Origin: Aeromicrobium camelliae
GTDB taxonomy: Bacteria > Actinomycetota > Actinomycetes > Propionibacteriales > Nocardioidaceae
Reading direction: 5' to 3'
Assembly: GCF_003850045.1 (NCBI RefSeq)
Contig: NZ_RQJX01000017.1
Location: 1 to 64,000 of the forward strand
DNA: 64,000 nt
Shown: positions 34,722-42,848 of the stretch, in pieces
Layout of the letters: each line of letters begins with the position of its first letter
Numbering within the stretch: the stretch's first letter is position 1
Notes under the pieces: generated by a model
The model's input: only the letters and a program-made list of their open reading frames with translations
Told to the model about the DNA's origin: nothing
The model's database searches: none
Position numbers and translations under genes: made by a program

Positions 34722-35561
34722 TCAGGCGGGGATGTAGTCGAACGTGTCGGGGTCGGGCCCGATGCGACGTCCCTCGTCGAGTGCGGAGATCGACCCCATG
34801 TCCGCGTCGGACAGCTCGAAGTCGAAGACGTCGAAGTTCTGACGCACACGCTCGATCGACGACGCCTTCGGGAAGACGATGTCGCCGCGCTGCAGGTGCC
34901 AGCGCAGGGCGACCTGCGAGGGCGCCCGGCCGATCGCCTCGGCGATCTGCGTGACCGCCGGGTTGGACAGGATCTGCCCCTGCGCGAGCGGCGACCACGC
35001 CTCGGTCGCGATGCCGTGCTCGGCGTTGACCGCACGCAGGTCGTCCTGCGCGAAGAACGGGTGGACCTCGATCTGGTTCACCGCGGGGACGACCTCGGTC
35101 TCGTCGAGCAGCCGACGCAGGTGGTGGGCGTTGAAGTTGGAGACGCCGATCGCGCGGGTCTTGCCCGACCGGTAGACCTCCTCCATGGCCTTCCACGTGT
35201 CGACGTAGTCGATGTCGATCGTGGGCAGCGGCCAGTGGATGAGGAAGAGGTCGAGCCGCTCGAGACCGAGCCGCTGGAGCGACTCGTCGAGCGATGCCCC
35301 GACCCGCTCGGGGGCGTGGTTGTTGTTGTTGAGCTTGCTGGTGACGAAGACGTCCTCGGGAGCAAGCCCGGCGGCAGCGATCGCCGCGCCGACGCCTTCC
35401 TCGTTGCCGTACATCTGCGCGGTGTCGATGTGCCGGTAGCCGACCTCCAGCGCCTCGGCGACGCGAGCCTGCGCGTCCTCCGGCGGGATCTGCCACGTTC
35501 CGAACCCGAACTGCGGAATCTCGACACCGTTGTTGAGCGTGATGTGGGGAACTGAAGCCAT
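34722..35561 (-). CDS. Aldo/keto reductase
   Basis: A 279-residue NADPH-dependent aldo/keto reductase of the 2,5-diketo-gluconate reductase-like group. The tetrad is visible: Asp and Tyr in DTAQMYGNE, Lys in VTSKLNN, His in LIHWPLP. Cofactor segments include IGVSNFN, VNQIEVHPFF and FPKASSIERVRQNFDVFDF. ATG at 35561 (MASVPHITLNNG) is chosen; the earlier GTG-type start at 35597 adds a basic stretch without support. The physiological substrate is unknown. Convergent with map. Confidence 0.9.
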   Translation of the reverse strand: MASVPHITLNNGVEIPQFGFGTWQIPPEDAQARVAEALEVGYRHIDTAQMYGNEEGVGAAIAAAGLAPEDVFVTSKLNNNNHAPERVGASLDESLQRLGLERLDLFLIHWPLPTIDIDYVDTWKAMEEVYRSGKTRAIGVSNFNAHHLRRLLDETEVVPAVNQIEVHPFFAQDDLRAVNAEHGIATEAWSPLAQGQILSNPAVTQIAEAIGRAPSQVALRWHLQRGDIVFPKASSIERVRQNFDVFDFELSDADMGSISALDEGRRIGPDPDTFDYIPA

Positions 35562-35645
35562 ACTCGTGACGCTAGCGCGCCCGCATCGCACGGGCACCTC
35601 GGCGACACGGTGAGAGTTCTCTCGCCGCGCCGGGGAATAACGGCG

Positions 35646-36257
35646 TCAGTCGCCGAGCATGCCGGCGCACACCGTCGCGGCCGTGGCGGCATCGCCGCGG
35701 ATGATCGCCTCGGCGAGCTCGTCGATGCGCGCACGAAGCTCGGGAGTCGGCGTCGGGTCGGGCGCGTGCGCGGCCAGCGTGTCGTCGAGTTCGGCCAACA
35801 GGGGCGATTCGGCGAGCCGGCGGATGCACCGCCACGTGTGCTCGAAGGTGCGCGTGCGCCCGTCGTCGGCCAGCATCGCCACCCGGAGCGAGTCCTGCGG
35901 ATGGACCGCCGCGGCCCGAGCGATACCGGCCAGCATCGCCTCGCGCGCCGCGATGACCTCCGCGCGAGGGCGGGTGTCGACGCTCGCCAGCAGAGGCGGC
36001 GCGGCCGACTCGCTACTCTCCCGGACGAGGGCTCCGACGCCGTGCCGCACCTCGATCCGGCCCTTCGTCTCCAGGGCGGCCAATGCCCTCGACAGGGTCG
36101 CGCGGCTGACCCCGAGCTCGGCCGCCAGCTGCCGCTCGGGCGGCAGCCGGTCCCCGCCGACCAGCCCCTGGGCCTCGATGAAGTCGGAGATGTGCGCGGC
36201 CAGACTTTCGTAAAGACGTTCTCGGCGAACGGGCGGCAGTTTGGAGCGCTCGGGCAT
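35646..36257 (-). CDS. GntR-family regulator (FadR-like)
   Basis: A 203-residue regulator with an N-terminal winged helix (LYESLAAHISDFIEAQGLVGG then DRLPPERQLAAELGVSRATL, SRALAALETKGRIEVRHGVG) and a C-terminal all-helical FCD-type ligand domain (from about residue 90, RAEVIAAREAMLAGIARAAA). It is divergent from the MatC-like carrier gene with a 93-bp spacer carrying a near-perfect palindrome, so it most likely controls that transporter in response to a carboxylate. ATG at 36257. Confidence 0.88.
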   Translation of the reverse strand: MPERSKLPPVRRERLYESLAAHISDFIEAQGLVGGDRLPPERQLAAELGVSRATLSRALAALETKGRIEVRHGVGALVRESSESAAPPLLASVDTRPRAEVIAAREAMLAGIARAAAVHPQDSLRVAMLADDGRTRTFEHTWRCIRRLAESPLLAELDDTLAAHAPDPTPTPELRARIDELAEAIIRGDAATAATVCAGMLGD

Positions 36258-36293
36258 GGCGACATGGTAGCCACGCCACCCCGCAGTGGACAG

Positions 36294-36306
36294 GTGGCTG
36301 AGCCAC
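36294..36306. promoter_or_regulatory. Candidate GntR operator
   Basis: GTGGCT-G-AGCCAC, a perfect 6-1-6 palindrome between the divergent GntR gene and the carrier gene, 45-57 bases upstream of the carrier ATG. Confidence 0.5.
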
Positions 36307-36350
36307 AGCTAGGCTCCCCGGGTTGAGACTTCGATCACACCAGGAGAACC

Positions 36351-37706
36351 ATGTCCCACGAGCTGATCGCGTTGGCCGTCCTCGCGATTGTCTTCCTCGT
36401 CGCCACGATCCGAGGCGTCAACATGGGCGCCTTGGCCCTCGTCGCCTCGTTCATCGTCGGGCTCGCGGTCTACGACGCGACCACTGACGACGTCCTGGCC
36501 GGCTTCCCCAGCGACCTGTTCGTCATCCTCGTCGGCGTCACCTACCTGTTCGCGCTCGCCAAGAACAACGGCACCGTCGACTGGATCGTCCACGCGGCCG
36601 TTCGCGCGGTCGGTGGACGGGTGGCGCTGGTGCCCTGGGCCATGTTCGCCGTGTGCGCCGCGGTCACCGCCATCGGCGCTGTGAGCCCCGCTGCGGTGGC
36701 GATCGTCGCGCCGGTCGCGATGGGCTTCGCGCTGCGCTACCAGATCCATCCGGTGCTCATGGGCATGATGGTCGTGCAGGGCGCCACGGCAGGCAGCTTC
36801 TCCCCGATCGGCATCTTCGGCTCCATCACCAACGGCGTCGTCGACAGCAACGACCTGCCCGGCAACCAGGGCGTCCTGTTCGTGACAACGTTCGCTGCGG
36901 CGACCTTGATCGCGGTCATCACCTACCTGTCCTTCGGCGGGCGCCAGCTGATCGGCCGCGGCCGCGACGAGGCGGCCGTGGGTGCGATGGGAGCGGAGGC
37001 CGAGCGCACCTCGCGCGAGGCCACTCACGCCGCGACCCGCCAGACTCCCCACTCGGCTGTCGAGGCCCGGCGCGGCGCCTCGGATTCGGACGATGCCGAT
37101 GACGCCACCCGTCTCAACCCGCAGCGGTGGCTCACGCTCCTCGGGCTCCTCGCGCTCATGGTCGGTGCGCTCGGCTTCGACCTCGACGTGGGCTTCACGG
37201 CGCTCACCATCGCCGTCGCGCTGACGCTCGCCTTCCCGGCGTCGGCCAAGGGCGCCGTGGAGAAGATCAGCTGGGGCACCGTCCTGCTGATCGGTGGCAT
37301 CGTCACGTACGTGTCGCTGCTGGAGAACCAGGGCGTCGTGCAGTGGCTCGGTGACGGCGTCGCCGGAGTCGGCGCTCCCCTGGTCGCGGCGCTGCTCATC
37401 TGCCTCATCGGCTCGGTGGTCTCGGCGTTCGCCTCGACGACCGGCATCATCGGCGCGCTCATCCCGCTCGCGGTGCCGTTCCTGCTCACCGAGCAGGTCA
37501 ACGCGATCGCGCTGATCGCCGCCCTGGCCATCTCGAGCTCGGTGGTCGACTGCAGCCCGTTCTCGACCAACGGAGCGCTCGTCGTGGCCAACGCCGAACC
37601 CGACCAGCGCGAGATGGTGTTCAAGCGACTCATGCAATGGGGCATGAGCATCGTCGTGGTGGCCCCGCTCGTCGCGTGGGCGCTGCTGGTGGTCCCGACG
37701 GCCTGA
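36351..37706 (+). CDS. MatC-like SLC13 dicarboxylate carrier
   Basis: A 451-residue permease of the ion transporter superfamily with about 11-12 helices in two halves, split by a hydrophilic loop at about 205-258 (AERTSREATHAATRQ...DSDDADD). The N-terminal segment is of the MatC (malonate/dicarboxylate carrier) type. Hairpin-like substrate motifs occur in each half: AVSPAAVAIVAPVAMGF with GSFSPIGIFG, and SAFASTTGIIGALIPLA with DCSPFSTNGA. ATG at 36351 has AGGAGAA upstream. It is divergent from a GntR regulator. Malonate or another C3-C4 dicarboxylate is the likely cargo; no decarboxylase genes are adjacent. Confidence 0.85.
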   Translation: MSHELIALAVLAIVFLVATIRGVNMGALALVASFIVGLAVYDATTDDVLAGFPSDLFVILVGVTYLFALAKNNGTVDWIVHAAVRAVGGRVALVPWAMFAVCAAVTAIGAVSPAAVAIVAPVAMGFALRYQIHPVLMGMMVVQGATAGSFSPIGIFGSITNGVVDSNDLPGNQGVLFVTTFAAATLIAVITYLSFGGRQLIGRGRDEAAVGAMGAEAERTSREATHAATRQTPHSAVEARRGASDSDDADDATRLNPQRWLTLLGLLALMVGALGFDLDVGFTALTIAVALTLAFPASAKGAVEKISWGTVLLIGGIVTYVSLLENQGVVQWLGDGVAGVGAPLVAALLICLIGSVVSAFASTTGIIGALIPLAVPFLLTEQVNAIALIAALAISSSVVDCSPFSTNGALVVANAEPDQREMVFKRLMQWGMSIVVVAPLVAWALLVVPTA

Positions 37707-37716
37707 GGGCCGCACA

Positions 37717-37745
37717 CGGCGGGCCCGGCTCGACCGGGCTCGCCG
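37717..37745 (+). terminator. Hairpin between the MatC-like gene and rnpB
   Basis: A 12-bp stem with one G-T wobble (37717-37728 with 37734-37745) and five-base loop, 10 bases after the carrier stop and just outside the rnpB 3' end. It probably serves both convergent units. Confidence 0.65.
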
Positions 37746-37760
37746 CCGTCGGGCGGGGGC

Positions 37761-38150
37761 GAATGAGCCGGCCTGTAAGCCGGATTCTGTCCTCGCGCCA
37801 GGCGCGAGGGGCGGCCATCCATCTGGGACGCGCATTGCTGCGCGCCTCGGTGCGACCTACCCGCTGACATCGGACGAGCAGCCCGTCAGCGCAGGCCCGA
37901 AGGCCCTCTTGGTCTTGCTCCCGGTGGGGTTTACCTAGCCGCGACGGTCACCCGCCACGCTGGTGAGCTCTTACCTCACCGTTTCACCCTTACCCGCACC
38001 CTCGTCCCAGGACGAGGGCCGCTGGCGGTCTGCTTTCTGTGGCACTGTCCCGCACGTCGCCGTGGGTGGCGGTTAGCCACCACCGTGCTCTGTGGAGTCC
38101 GGACTTTCCTCGACACCTCACGGTGCCGCGACCGCCCGGCCGACTCATTC
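37761..38150 (-). ncRNA. rnpB: RNase P RNA, bacterial class A
   Basis: The catalytic RNA that trims tRNA 5' ends. On the minus strand the 5' part has GAGGAAAGTCCGGACTCCAC (conserved P4/CR-I region, ending near 38090). The 3' end has ACAGAATCCGGCTTACAGG just before the closing helix. The terminal helix P1 pairs GAATGAGTCGGCCG at the 5' end (about 38150) with CGGCCGGCTCATTC at the 3' end (about 37761), giving about 390 nt. A TAGGAT -10 box lies at 38160-38165 (minus strand), about seven bases upstream. Ends are set from the P1 helix and could shift by a few bases. Confidence 0.93.
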
Positions 38151-38221
38151 GCATCCTCGATCCTACGCGTGCGACGCAGCTCACGGTGCACCGCGGCCTC
38201 GCGGTCTGCTAGCGTTGCGAG

Positions 38222-38398
38222 CCGAAAGGGAGTAGTCCCCAATCGCTGTGTCGACATACTGAACGACCTCGGTCGATCCGGTGCAGCGGGCCAGATGTCT
38301 GGCGGACGAGACTTTCGACCGGACCGTAGTACAGACGACGAGCCGGTCGAGGACTCGTCATCGCGGCTCTTCGTCCAGCTCGGACGAGGAGCTTTTTT
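38222..38398 (+). promoter_or_regulatory. Manganese (yybP-ykoY) riboswitch with terminator platform
   Basis: The leader of the TMEM165/GDT1 gene. The aptamer part (about 38222-38330) shows the class signatures AAAGGGAGTAGTCCCC, GTGTCGACATAC, GCGGGCCAG and GGACGAGACTTTCGACC. It is followed by an 11-bp hairpin (38366-38376 with 38382-38392, one G-T) and six T residues (38393-38398) ending one base before the ATG. The hairpin's right arm contains GAGGAG, the ribosome binding site. Mn2+ binding would be expected to disrupt this hairpin and turn on both elongation and translation. The class call is by remembered consensus. Confidence 0.82.
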
Positions 38399-38399
38399 C

Positions 38400-38981
38400 A
38401 TGTGGGACGCCCTGGTGCTCAGCACCGTCGTGATCTTCGTCGCCGAACTGGGCGACAAGAGCCAGCTGATGGCGATGACGTTCGCCTCCCGTTACCGTGC
38501 GCGGGACGTGCTGGTCGGCATCACCCTCGCGACGGCGATCGTGCACCTCGCCTCCGTGGCGATCGGCTTCTGGATCGGCGAGGCCTTCGCCGACTACCAG
38601 GGCTGGATCGCGATCGCGGCCGGTATCGCATTCCTCGGGTTCGCGGCCTGGACCTTGCGCGGTGACGAACTGACCGAGGACGAGGCCGCCAAGGCGCGCA
38701 CCAGCACGGGCGCCGCGATCCTGGCGGTCGGGTTCGCCTTCTTCCTCGCCGAACTGGGCGACAAGACGATGCTCGCCACGATCACGCTCGCCGTGCGTGA
38801 GGACTGGTTCGGCACCTGGATCGGCAGCACCATCGGCATGGTCGCCGCGGACGCCCTCGCGATCGTCGTCGGTGCCGTGCTCGGCCGCCACCTGCCCGAG
38901 AAGGTCATCCGCTACGTCGCCGCGGCGGCCTTCGCGGTGTTCGCCGTCCTCCTCCTCGGCGAGGGCGTCCGCGCGGTCTGA
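38400..38981 (+). CDS. TMEM165/GDT1-family manganese exporter
   Basis: A 193-residue membrane protein with two copies of the family motif, VAELGDKSQLMAMTFA (near residue 13) and LAELGDKTMLATITLA (near 118), each at the start of a three-helix half. The short acidic central loop is DELTEDEAAK. The family (UPF0016) transports Mn2+/Ca2+ against H+; bacterial members are often Mn2+ exporters. ATG at 38400 directly follows the riboswitch terminator. Longer frames to 38085 run through the riboswitch and into rnpB antisense and are not real. Mn2+ riboswitch control supports the export role. Confidence 0.93.
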   Translation: MWDALVLSTVVIFVAELGDKSQLMAMTFASRYRARDVLVGITLATAIVHLASVAIGFWIGEAFADYQGWIAIAAGIAFLGFAAWTLRGDELTEDEAAKARTSTGAAILAVGFAFFLAELGDKTMLATITLAVREDWFGTWIGSTIGMVAADALAIVVGAVLGRHLPEKVIRYVAAAAFAVFAVLLLGEGVRAV

Positions 38982-39006
38982 TCGACGCCGCCGGTAGGGT
39001 CGTCGG

Positions 39007-39765
39007 GTGCTGATCCTGCTCCCACCGTCCGAAGGCAAAACCCGGCCCGAGCGGGGCCGCGCACTCGACCTGGAGACGCTCGGTCTCCCTGAGCTCACCA
39101 CGACTCGCGAGCAGCTCCTGCGCGCGCTCATCCGGCTGAGCGAAGGCAGGCCGGCGCGGGCGATGGAGGTGCTGGGGCTCGGTCCCACGCAGGCCGACGC
39201 CCTCCCCCGCAACGCGAACCTGCGGGACGAACCGACCGCCCGGGCCGACGCCGTCTACACGGGCGTGCTGTTCGAGAACCTCGATCCGGCGAGCTTCGAC
39301 GAGAGCGTCCGCGAACGCGCCGACCGCACTCTGGCGATCGCGTCCGCGTTGTTCGGCCTGGTCCGCCCGAGCGATCACATCCCCGCGTACCGGCTCTCCG
39401 GCTCAGTCACGCTGCCGCGGTTGGGCACCGTCGCGAGCCGGTGGAAGCCCCGCCTTCCGGCGGCGATCGAGCGTCTCGCCGACGGGCGGCTCGTCGTGGA
39501 CCTGCGGTCCGGCACGTACGTCAATCTCGGCACTCCTCCGCGCGATGTGCCCACCGCGACGATGCGGGTCCTGCACGAGAAGGGCGGCAAGCGCACCGTC
39601 GTCAGCCACTTCAACAAGGCGACCAAGGGCCGCGTCGTCCGCCAGCTGCTGAGCGAGGGAGTGGACGCGACGACGATCGACGAGCTCGCGACCGCCTTGC
39701 GCGATCTCGGCTGGACCGTGGAACGCGAGAAGAACCGCCTCGACCTCGTCGTCACGCAGCTCTGA
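39007..39765 (+). CDS. yaaA: YaaA-family peroxide stress protein
   Basis: A 252-residue protein of the YaaA/DUF328 family, which in E. coli lowers intracellular free iron and protects DNA during peroxide stress. It begins LILLPPSEGKTRP, the family hallmark, and has RNANLRDEPTARADAVYTGVLF, ALFGLVRPSDHIPAYRLS and the C-terminal SHFNKATKGRVVRQLL. GTG at 39007. It is 25 bp after the manganese exporter gene. The pairing of Mn2+ export and peroxide/iron protection is plausible but may be incidental. Confidence 0.9.
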   Translation: MLILLPPSEGKTRPERGRALDLETLGLPELTTTREQLLRALIRLSEGRPARAMEVLGLGPTQADALPRNANLRDEPTARADAVYTGVLFENLDPASFDESVRERADRTLAIASALFGLVRPSDHIPAYRLSGSVTLPRLGTVASRWKPRLPAAIERLADGRLVVDLRSGTYVNLGTPPRDVPTATMRVLHEKGGKRTVVSHFNKATKGRVVRQLLSEGVDATTIDELATALRDLGWTVEREKNRLDLVVTQL

Positions 39766-39806
39766 CGCCCCGCAGCGGTGGGTATGCGTCCGTTCCCGGA
39801 CCCCAG

Positions 39807-39859
39807 ATGGACGCTGAGTCACCGCCCGCGCCGGAGAATGGACGCTAAGTCACCGCCCG
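39807..39859. repeat. Two 22-bp direct repeats
   Basis: 39807-39828 and 39838-39859 are identical except for one base (ATGGACGCTGAGTCACCGCC versus ATGGACGCTAAGTCACCGCC, plus CG), period 31. They fill the gap between yaaA and the convergent RNase H gene. Function is unknown. Confidence 0.75.
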
Positions 39860-39860
39860 G

Positions 39861-40940
39861 TCACGGGACGGCGTTGAAGGAGCGGAGGCTCGCGTTGCCG
39901 TCGGGCCACCACGCCACCGTGGAGATCGACGCCGGAGCGAGTTCCATCCGGTAGATCGCAGTGATCGGCGCACCGAGGGCGAGTCCGACGAGCATCTTGA
40001 TCGGGGTGACGTGGGTGACGGCGACGACGGTCTTACCCGCGTACTGCTCCAGCAGCCGGTCGCGCGCCGCGGTGACGCGCTCGAGCACGGCATCGAACGC
40101 CTCTCCGCCGGGCGGCGCCACCGCCGTGGAGCCGAGCCAGGCGCTGATCTCGTTCGGCCAGCGTTCCTGGATCTCGGCGAAGGTGTAGCCGTCCCACTCG
40201 CCGAACGACGTCTCGGCGAGCCCGTCGTCCACGGCGACGTCGAGCCCCAGACGCCGGCCGACGTGATCGGCCGTCTCGCGAGTACGGCGCAGCGGAGAGG
40301 CCACGACGGCGTCAGCTCCCCCGTGGCCGGCGATCCACTCCGCCGCACGCTCGGCCTGCTCGTGCCCCACGGCGGTGAGCTCGGGATCGGAGGCCCCCAT
40401 CCCGCTGAACGCCTTGCGCTCGGTGAACGGAGTGACGCCGTGGCGGACGAGGATCAGGGTGGTGGGCTCGCCCGTGACAGCGCTCCAGCCCTGAGCGGGA
40501 GCGCGCACGACGTCGGCGGACGCGTCGGGCAGCTTGCCGTCCAGCGCCGCATTCACCAGCGCGTCGGCGGCCTTGTTCTCGCTCCGCGGTACCCACGTCC
40601 AGGTGATCGGCAGCAGCTCCCGGGCGATGAGCTGCGCCTCGAGCGCGAGCGGCTTCATGTCCGGGTGCTTGATCTTCCAGCGCCCGGCCATCTGCTCGAT
40701 GACGAGCTTGGAGTCCATGCGGACCTCGATCTGCGCGTCCGGTGCGTGCTCACGCGCCAGCTCGAGACCGGCGATCAGCCCGCGGTACTCGGCGACGTTG
40801 TTCGTGGCCGTGCCGATGACCTCACCGCGCTGAGCGATGACGGCACCGCTGATCGCATCGCGCAGCACAGCGCCGAAGGCCGCCGGGCCGGGATTGCCGC
40901 GCGACCCACCGTCGGCCTCGACGATGACGCGCGAACTCAC
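39861..40940 (-). CDS. Bifunctional RNase H / acid phosphatase
   Basis: A 359-residue two-domain protein. Residues 1-135 form a type I RNase H (EADGGSRGNPGPAAFGAVL, Asp10; NVAEYRGLIAGLELA; RMDSKLVIEQM; catalytic Asp in NKAADAL). Residues about 165-359 are a histidine phosphatase (LVRHGVTPFTERKAFSGMG, VASPLRRTRETA, VAVTHVTPIKML). It corresponds to mycobacterial Rv2228c, which has RNase H and CobC-like phosphatase activity. GTG at 40940 overlaps the stop of the zinc-ribbon gene (GTGA); a longer frame to 40979 is ignored. Third gene of the NIF3 / zinc ribbon / RNase H unit. Confidence 0.92.
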   Translation of the reverse strand: MSSRVIVEADGGSRGNPGPAAFGAVLRDAISGAVIAQRGEVIGTATNNVAEYRGLIAGLELAREHAPDAQIEVRMDSKLVIEQMAGRWKIKHPDMKPLALEAQLIARELLPITWTWVPRSENKAADALVNAALDGKLPDASADVVRAPAQGWSAVTGEPTTLILVRHGVTPFTERKAFSGMGASDPELTAVGHEQAERAAEWIAGHGGADAVVASPLRRTRETADHVGRRLGLDVAVDDGLAETSFGEWDGYTFAEIQERWPNEISAWLGSTAVAPPGGEAFDAVLERVTAARDRLLEQYAGKTVVAVTHVTPIKMLVGLALGAPITAIYRMELAPASISTVAWWPDGNASLRSFNAVP

Positions 40941-41680
40941 AGACCTGGCTCGCGCGTGCGCACGAGGATGCGGCTGCACTCGGGGCAGCGCTGGACGTCG
41001 TCGTCGGGCGCCTGGGCGAGTTCACGCAGGTCGGCGCCGTTCAGCTCCAGTCGGCATCCCTCGCAGCGCCGCGCGCGCAACGCGGCGGCGCCGAGGCCGC
41101 CGTGGGTGCTCCGGACCTTCTCGTACAGCGCGACGAGATCCTCGGGCAGCGAACGCGCGATGGCACCGCGCGCGGCCTGGACGTCAGCGAGCTCGGCATC
41201 GATCGACGCGTAGGCCTCGTCGCGTGCAGCGACGAGCTGGTCGCGTGTCTGGTGGCGCGCCTGCAGATCGTTGGCGACCATGTCGAGGGCGGCCAGCGCC
41301 TCCTCGAGCGACTCCATGACCTCGAGCTCGGCGTCCTCGAGCGTCGCGATCCGACGGTCGAGCGCGACGATCTCGTGCTGCAGGCTCTCGAGGTCCTTGG
41401 GGTTCGTGACGGCGCCGGAGTTGAGCCGCTCCTCGTTGCGCTGGCGCCGCGTCTTCACGAGCTCGACCTCCTGGTCGGCCTTCTTCTGCTCGCGTTCGAG
41501 GTCGGACACCCGCGTCGACGCCTCGATCCGCTTGCCGTCGAGCGCCGCGATCTCGGCGTCGAGCTCGGCGATCTGGGCGAGCTCGGGCAGCGACTTCCGG
41601 CGGTGCGTCAACTGCGCGATCGTGGAGTCCTTGGCCTGCAGGTCGAGCAGGGTCTGCTGGGCGGACGGTTCGGCTTTCAG
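40937..41680 (-). CDS. Coiled-coil protein with C4 zinc ribbon (CTG start)
   Basis: About 247 residues: a long coiled coil (about 20-185, heptads such as LDAEIAALDGKRIEASTRVS) followed by a C4-type zinc ribbon, CEGC (21 residues) CPEC, of the Rv2229c type. Homologues start with a lysine/acid-rich AQQ..LLDLQ segment, and that segment is encoded upstream (LKAEPSAQQTLLDLQAKDST). It can begin only at CTG 41680, which has AGGAG five bases before it. The first ATG/GTG/TTG-type codon is TTG at 41611, without a ribosome binding site and inside the conserved coil. CTG is therefore my start. It begins 9 bp after the NIF3-like stop. Confidence 0.85.
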   Translation of the reverse strand: MKAEPSAQQTLLDLQAKDSTIAQLTHRRKSLPELAQIAELDAEIAALDGKRIEASTRVSDLEREQKKADQEVELVKTRRQRNEERLNSGAVTNPKDLESLQHEIVALDRRIATLEDAELEVMESLEEALAALDMVANDLQARHQTRDQLVAARDEAYASIDAELADVQAARGAIARSLPEDLVALYEKVRSTHGGLGAAALRARRCEGCRLELNGADLRELAQAPDDDVQRCPECSRILVRTREPGL

Positions 41681-41689
41681 GGTGGCTCC

Positions 41690-42814
41690 TCAGCTCAACG
41701 TGGTGGTCCACGGATCGGTGACGATGGTGGAGACGTGTGTCTTCACCGTACCGCCAAGGCGCGCTGCGACCTCGCGCGCCGCCACCGGAAGCCAGGTCCA
41801 TTCGGCTGCCCAGTGGGGAACGTCGATGACGGCGCACGCGCCCGGCTGTTCGAGGTGCTCACTGACCGGGTGGTGGCGAAGGTCGGACGTCACGTAGACG
41901 TCGGCGCCCATCGCGTCGGCTCGGCCCAGCAGGAAGTCGCCGGAGCCGCCGCAGAGCGCGACGGTGCGCACCTCGCGGCCGAGGTCGCCGGCGATCCGGG
42001 TCGCGCCGTGGTGCTCGGGCAGTGCGCTCGTGACGTGCCGGGCGAACTCGCCGAGCGACATGGGCGTCTCGAGGACGCCGATCCGCCCGCTCCCGCGTCC
42101 GCTGGGGCGCGCGGCCGTCTCGATGAGGTCGTAGGCCACCTCCTCGTACGGGTGGGCGGCGAGGAGGGCGGCGCGGACCGTCTCGCGACGCTGGGCCGGA
42201 GCGACCATCTCGATCTTGACCTCGTCGACGTACTCGACTTCGCCGATTCCGCCGATGGCCGGACTGGCACCCTCGAGGGGCCGGAACGAGCCCGTGCCGC
42301 GCGACTGGAACTGGGCGCGGTCGTAGTCGCCGAGCCGACCCGCGCCGGCCTCGTGCATCGCGGCCGCCACGGCATCCGCATCCTGGACGGGAACGAAGAC
42401 GGCCCACTTGTCGAGGCCCGGGTCGAGATCGTCCTCGAGCGGCCGCAGGTCGCGGAGTCCGAGCGCGTGCGCCATCGCCTCGGAGACGCCGAGCGGCGGG
42501 GCGTCGGCGTTGGTGTGGCACGTGTGCAGGCCGATGCCGTTCGACACCAGCGTGTGGACGACGCGACCCTTCGGCGTGGTGGCGGCGACCGAGGTCGTGC
42601 CCTTGAGGTACAGCGGATGGTGGGTCACGACGAGATCGGCACCGATCCGCACCGCCTCGTCCGCGACGGCCTGCACGGGGTCGACGGCGAAGAGGATCGT
42701 GCGCACCTCGGCGGCCGGATCACCCGCCACCGTGCCGACGGCATCCCAGCCGTCGGCCCACCGCGGATCGTAGAGCTCGTCGAGGACGGCGACGACGTCG
42801 CGAAGCGTGGTCAC
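41690..42814 (-). CDS. NIF3-like dinuclear metal center protein
   Basis: A 374-residue NIF3/YqfO-family protein with N- and C-terminal halves that build the dimetal site (VVTHHPLYLKG and HTCHTNADA in the first half; DVYVTSDLRHHPVSEH in the last part) and a middle insert of about 100 residues of the CutA-like kind (HPYEEVAYDLIE), as in the longer members. Function is unsettled, variously linked to GTP cyclohydrolase-like or metal chaperone roles. GTG at 42814. It leads the operon with the zinc-ribbon and RNase H genes, an order conserved in actinobacteria. Confidence 0.9.
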   Translation of the reverse strand: MTTLRDVVAVLDELYDPRWADGWDAVGTVAGDPAAEVRTILFAVDPVQAVADEAVRIGADLVVTHHPLYLKGTTSVAATTPKGRVVHTLVSNGIGLHTCHTNADAPPLGVSEAMAHALGLRDLRPLEDDLDPGLDKWAVFVPVQDADAVAAAMHEAGAGRLGDYDRAQFQSRGTGSFRPLEGASPAIGGIGEVEYVDEVKIEMVAPAQRRETVRAALLAAHPYEEVAYDLIETAARPSGRGSGRIGVLETPMSLGEFARHVTSALPEHHGATRIAGDLGREVRTVALCGGSGDFLLGRADAMGADVYVTSDLRHHPVSEHLEQPGACAVIDVPHWAAEWTWLPVAAREVAARLGGTVKTHVSTIVTDPWTTTLS

Positions 42815-42848
42815 GGCGCCACTGTAGTCGCACCGCCCGTCGCGCCGG

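Noticed and set aside
38085-38399. Longer start for the TMEM165/GDT1 gene
   Set aside because: The extension crosses the Mn2+ riboswitch and antisense rnpB sequence and has no similarity to the family.
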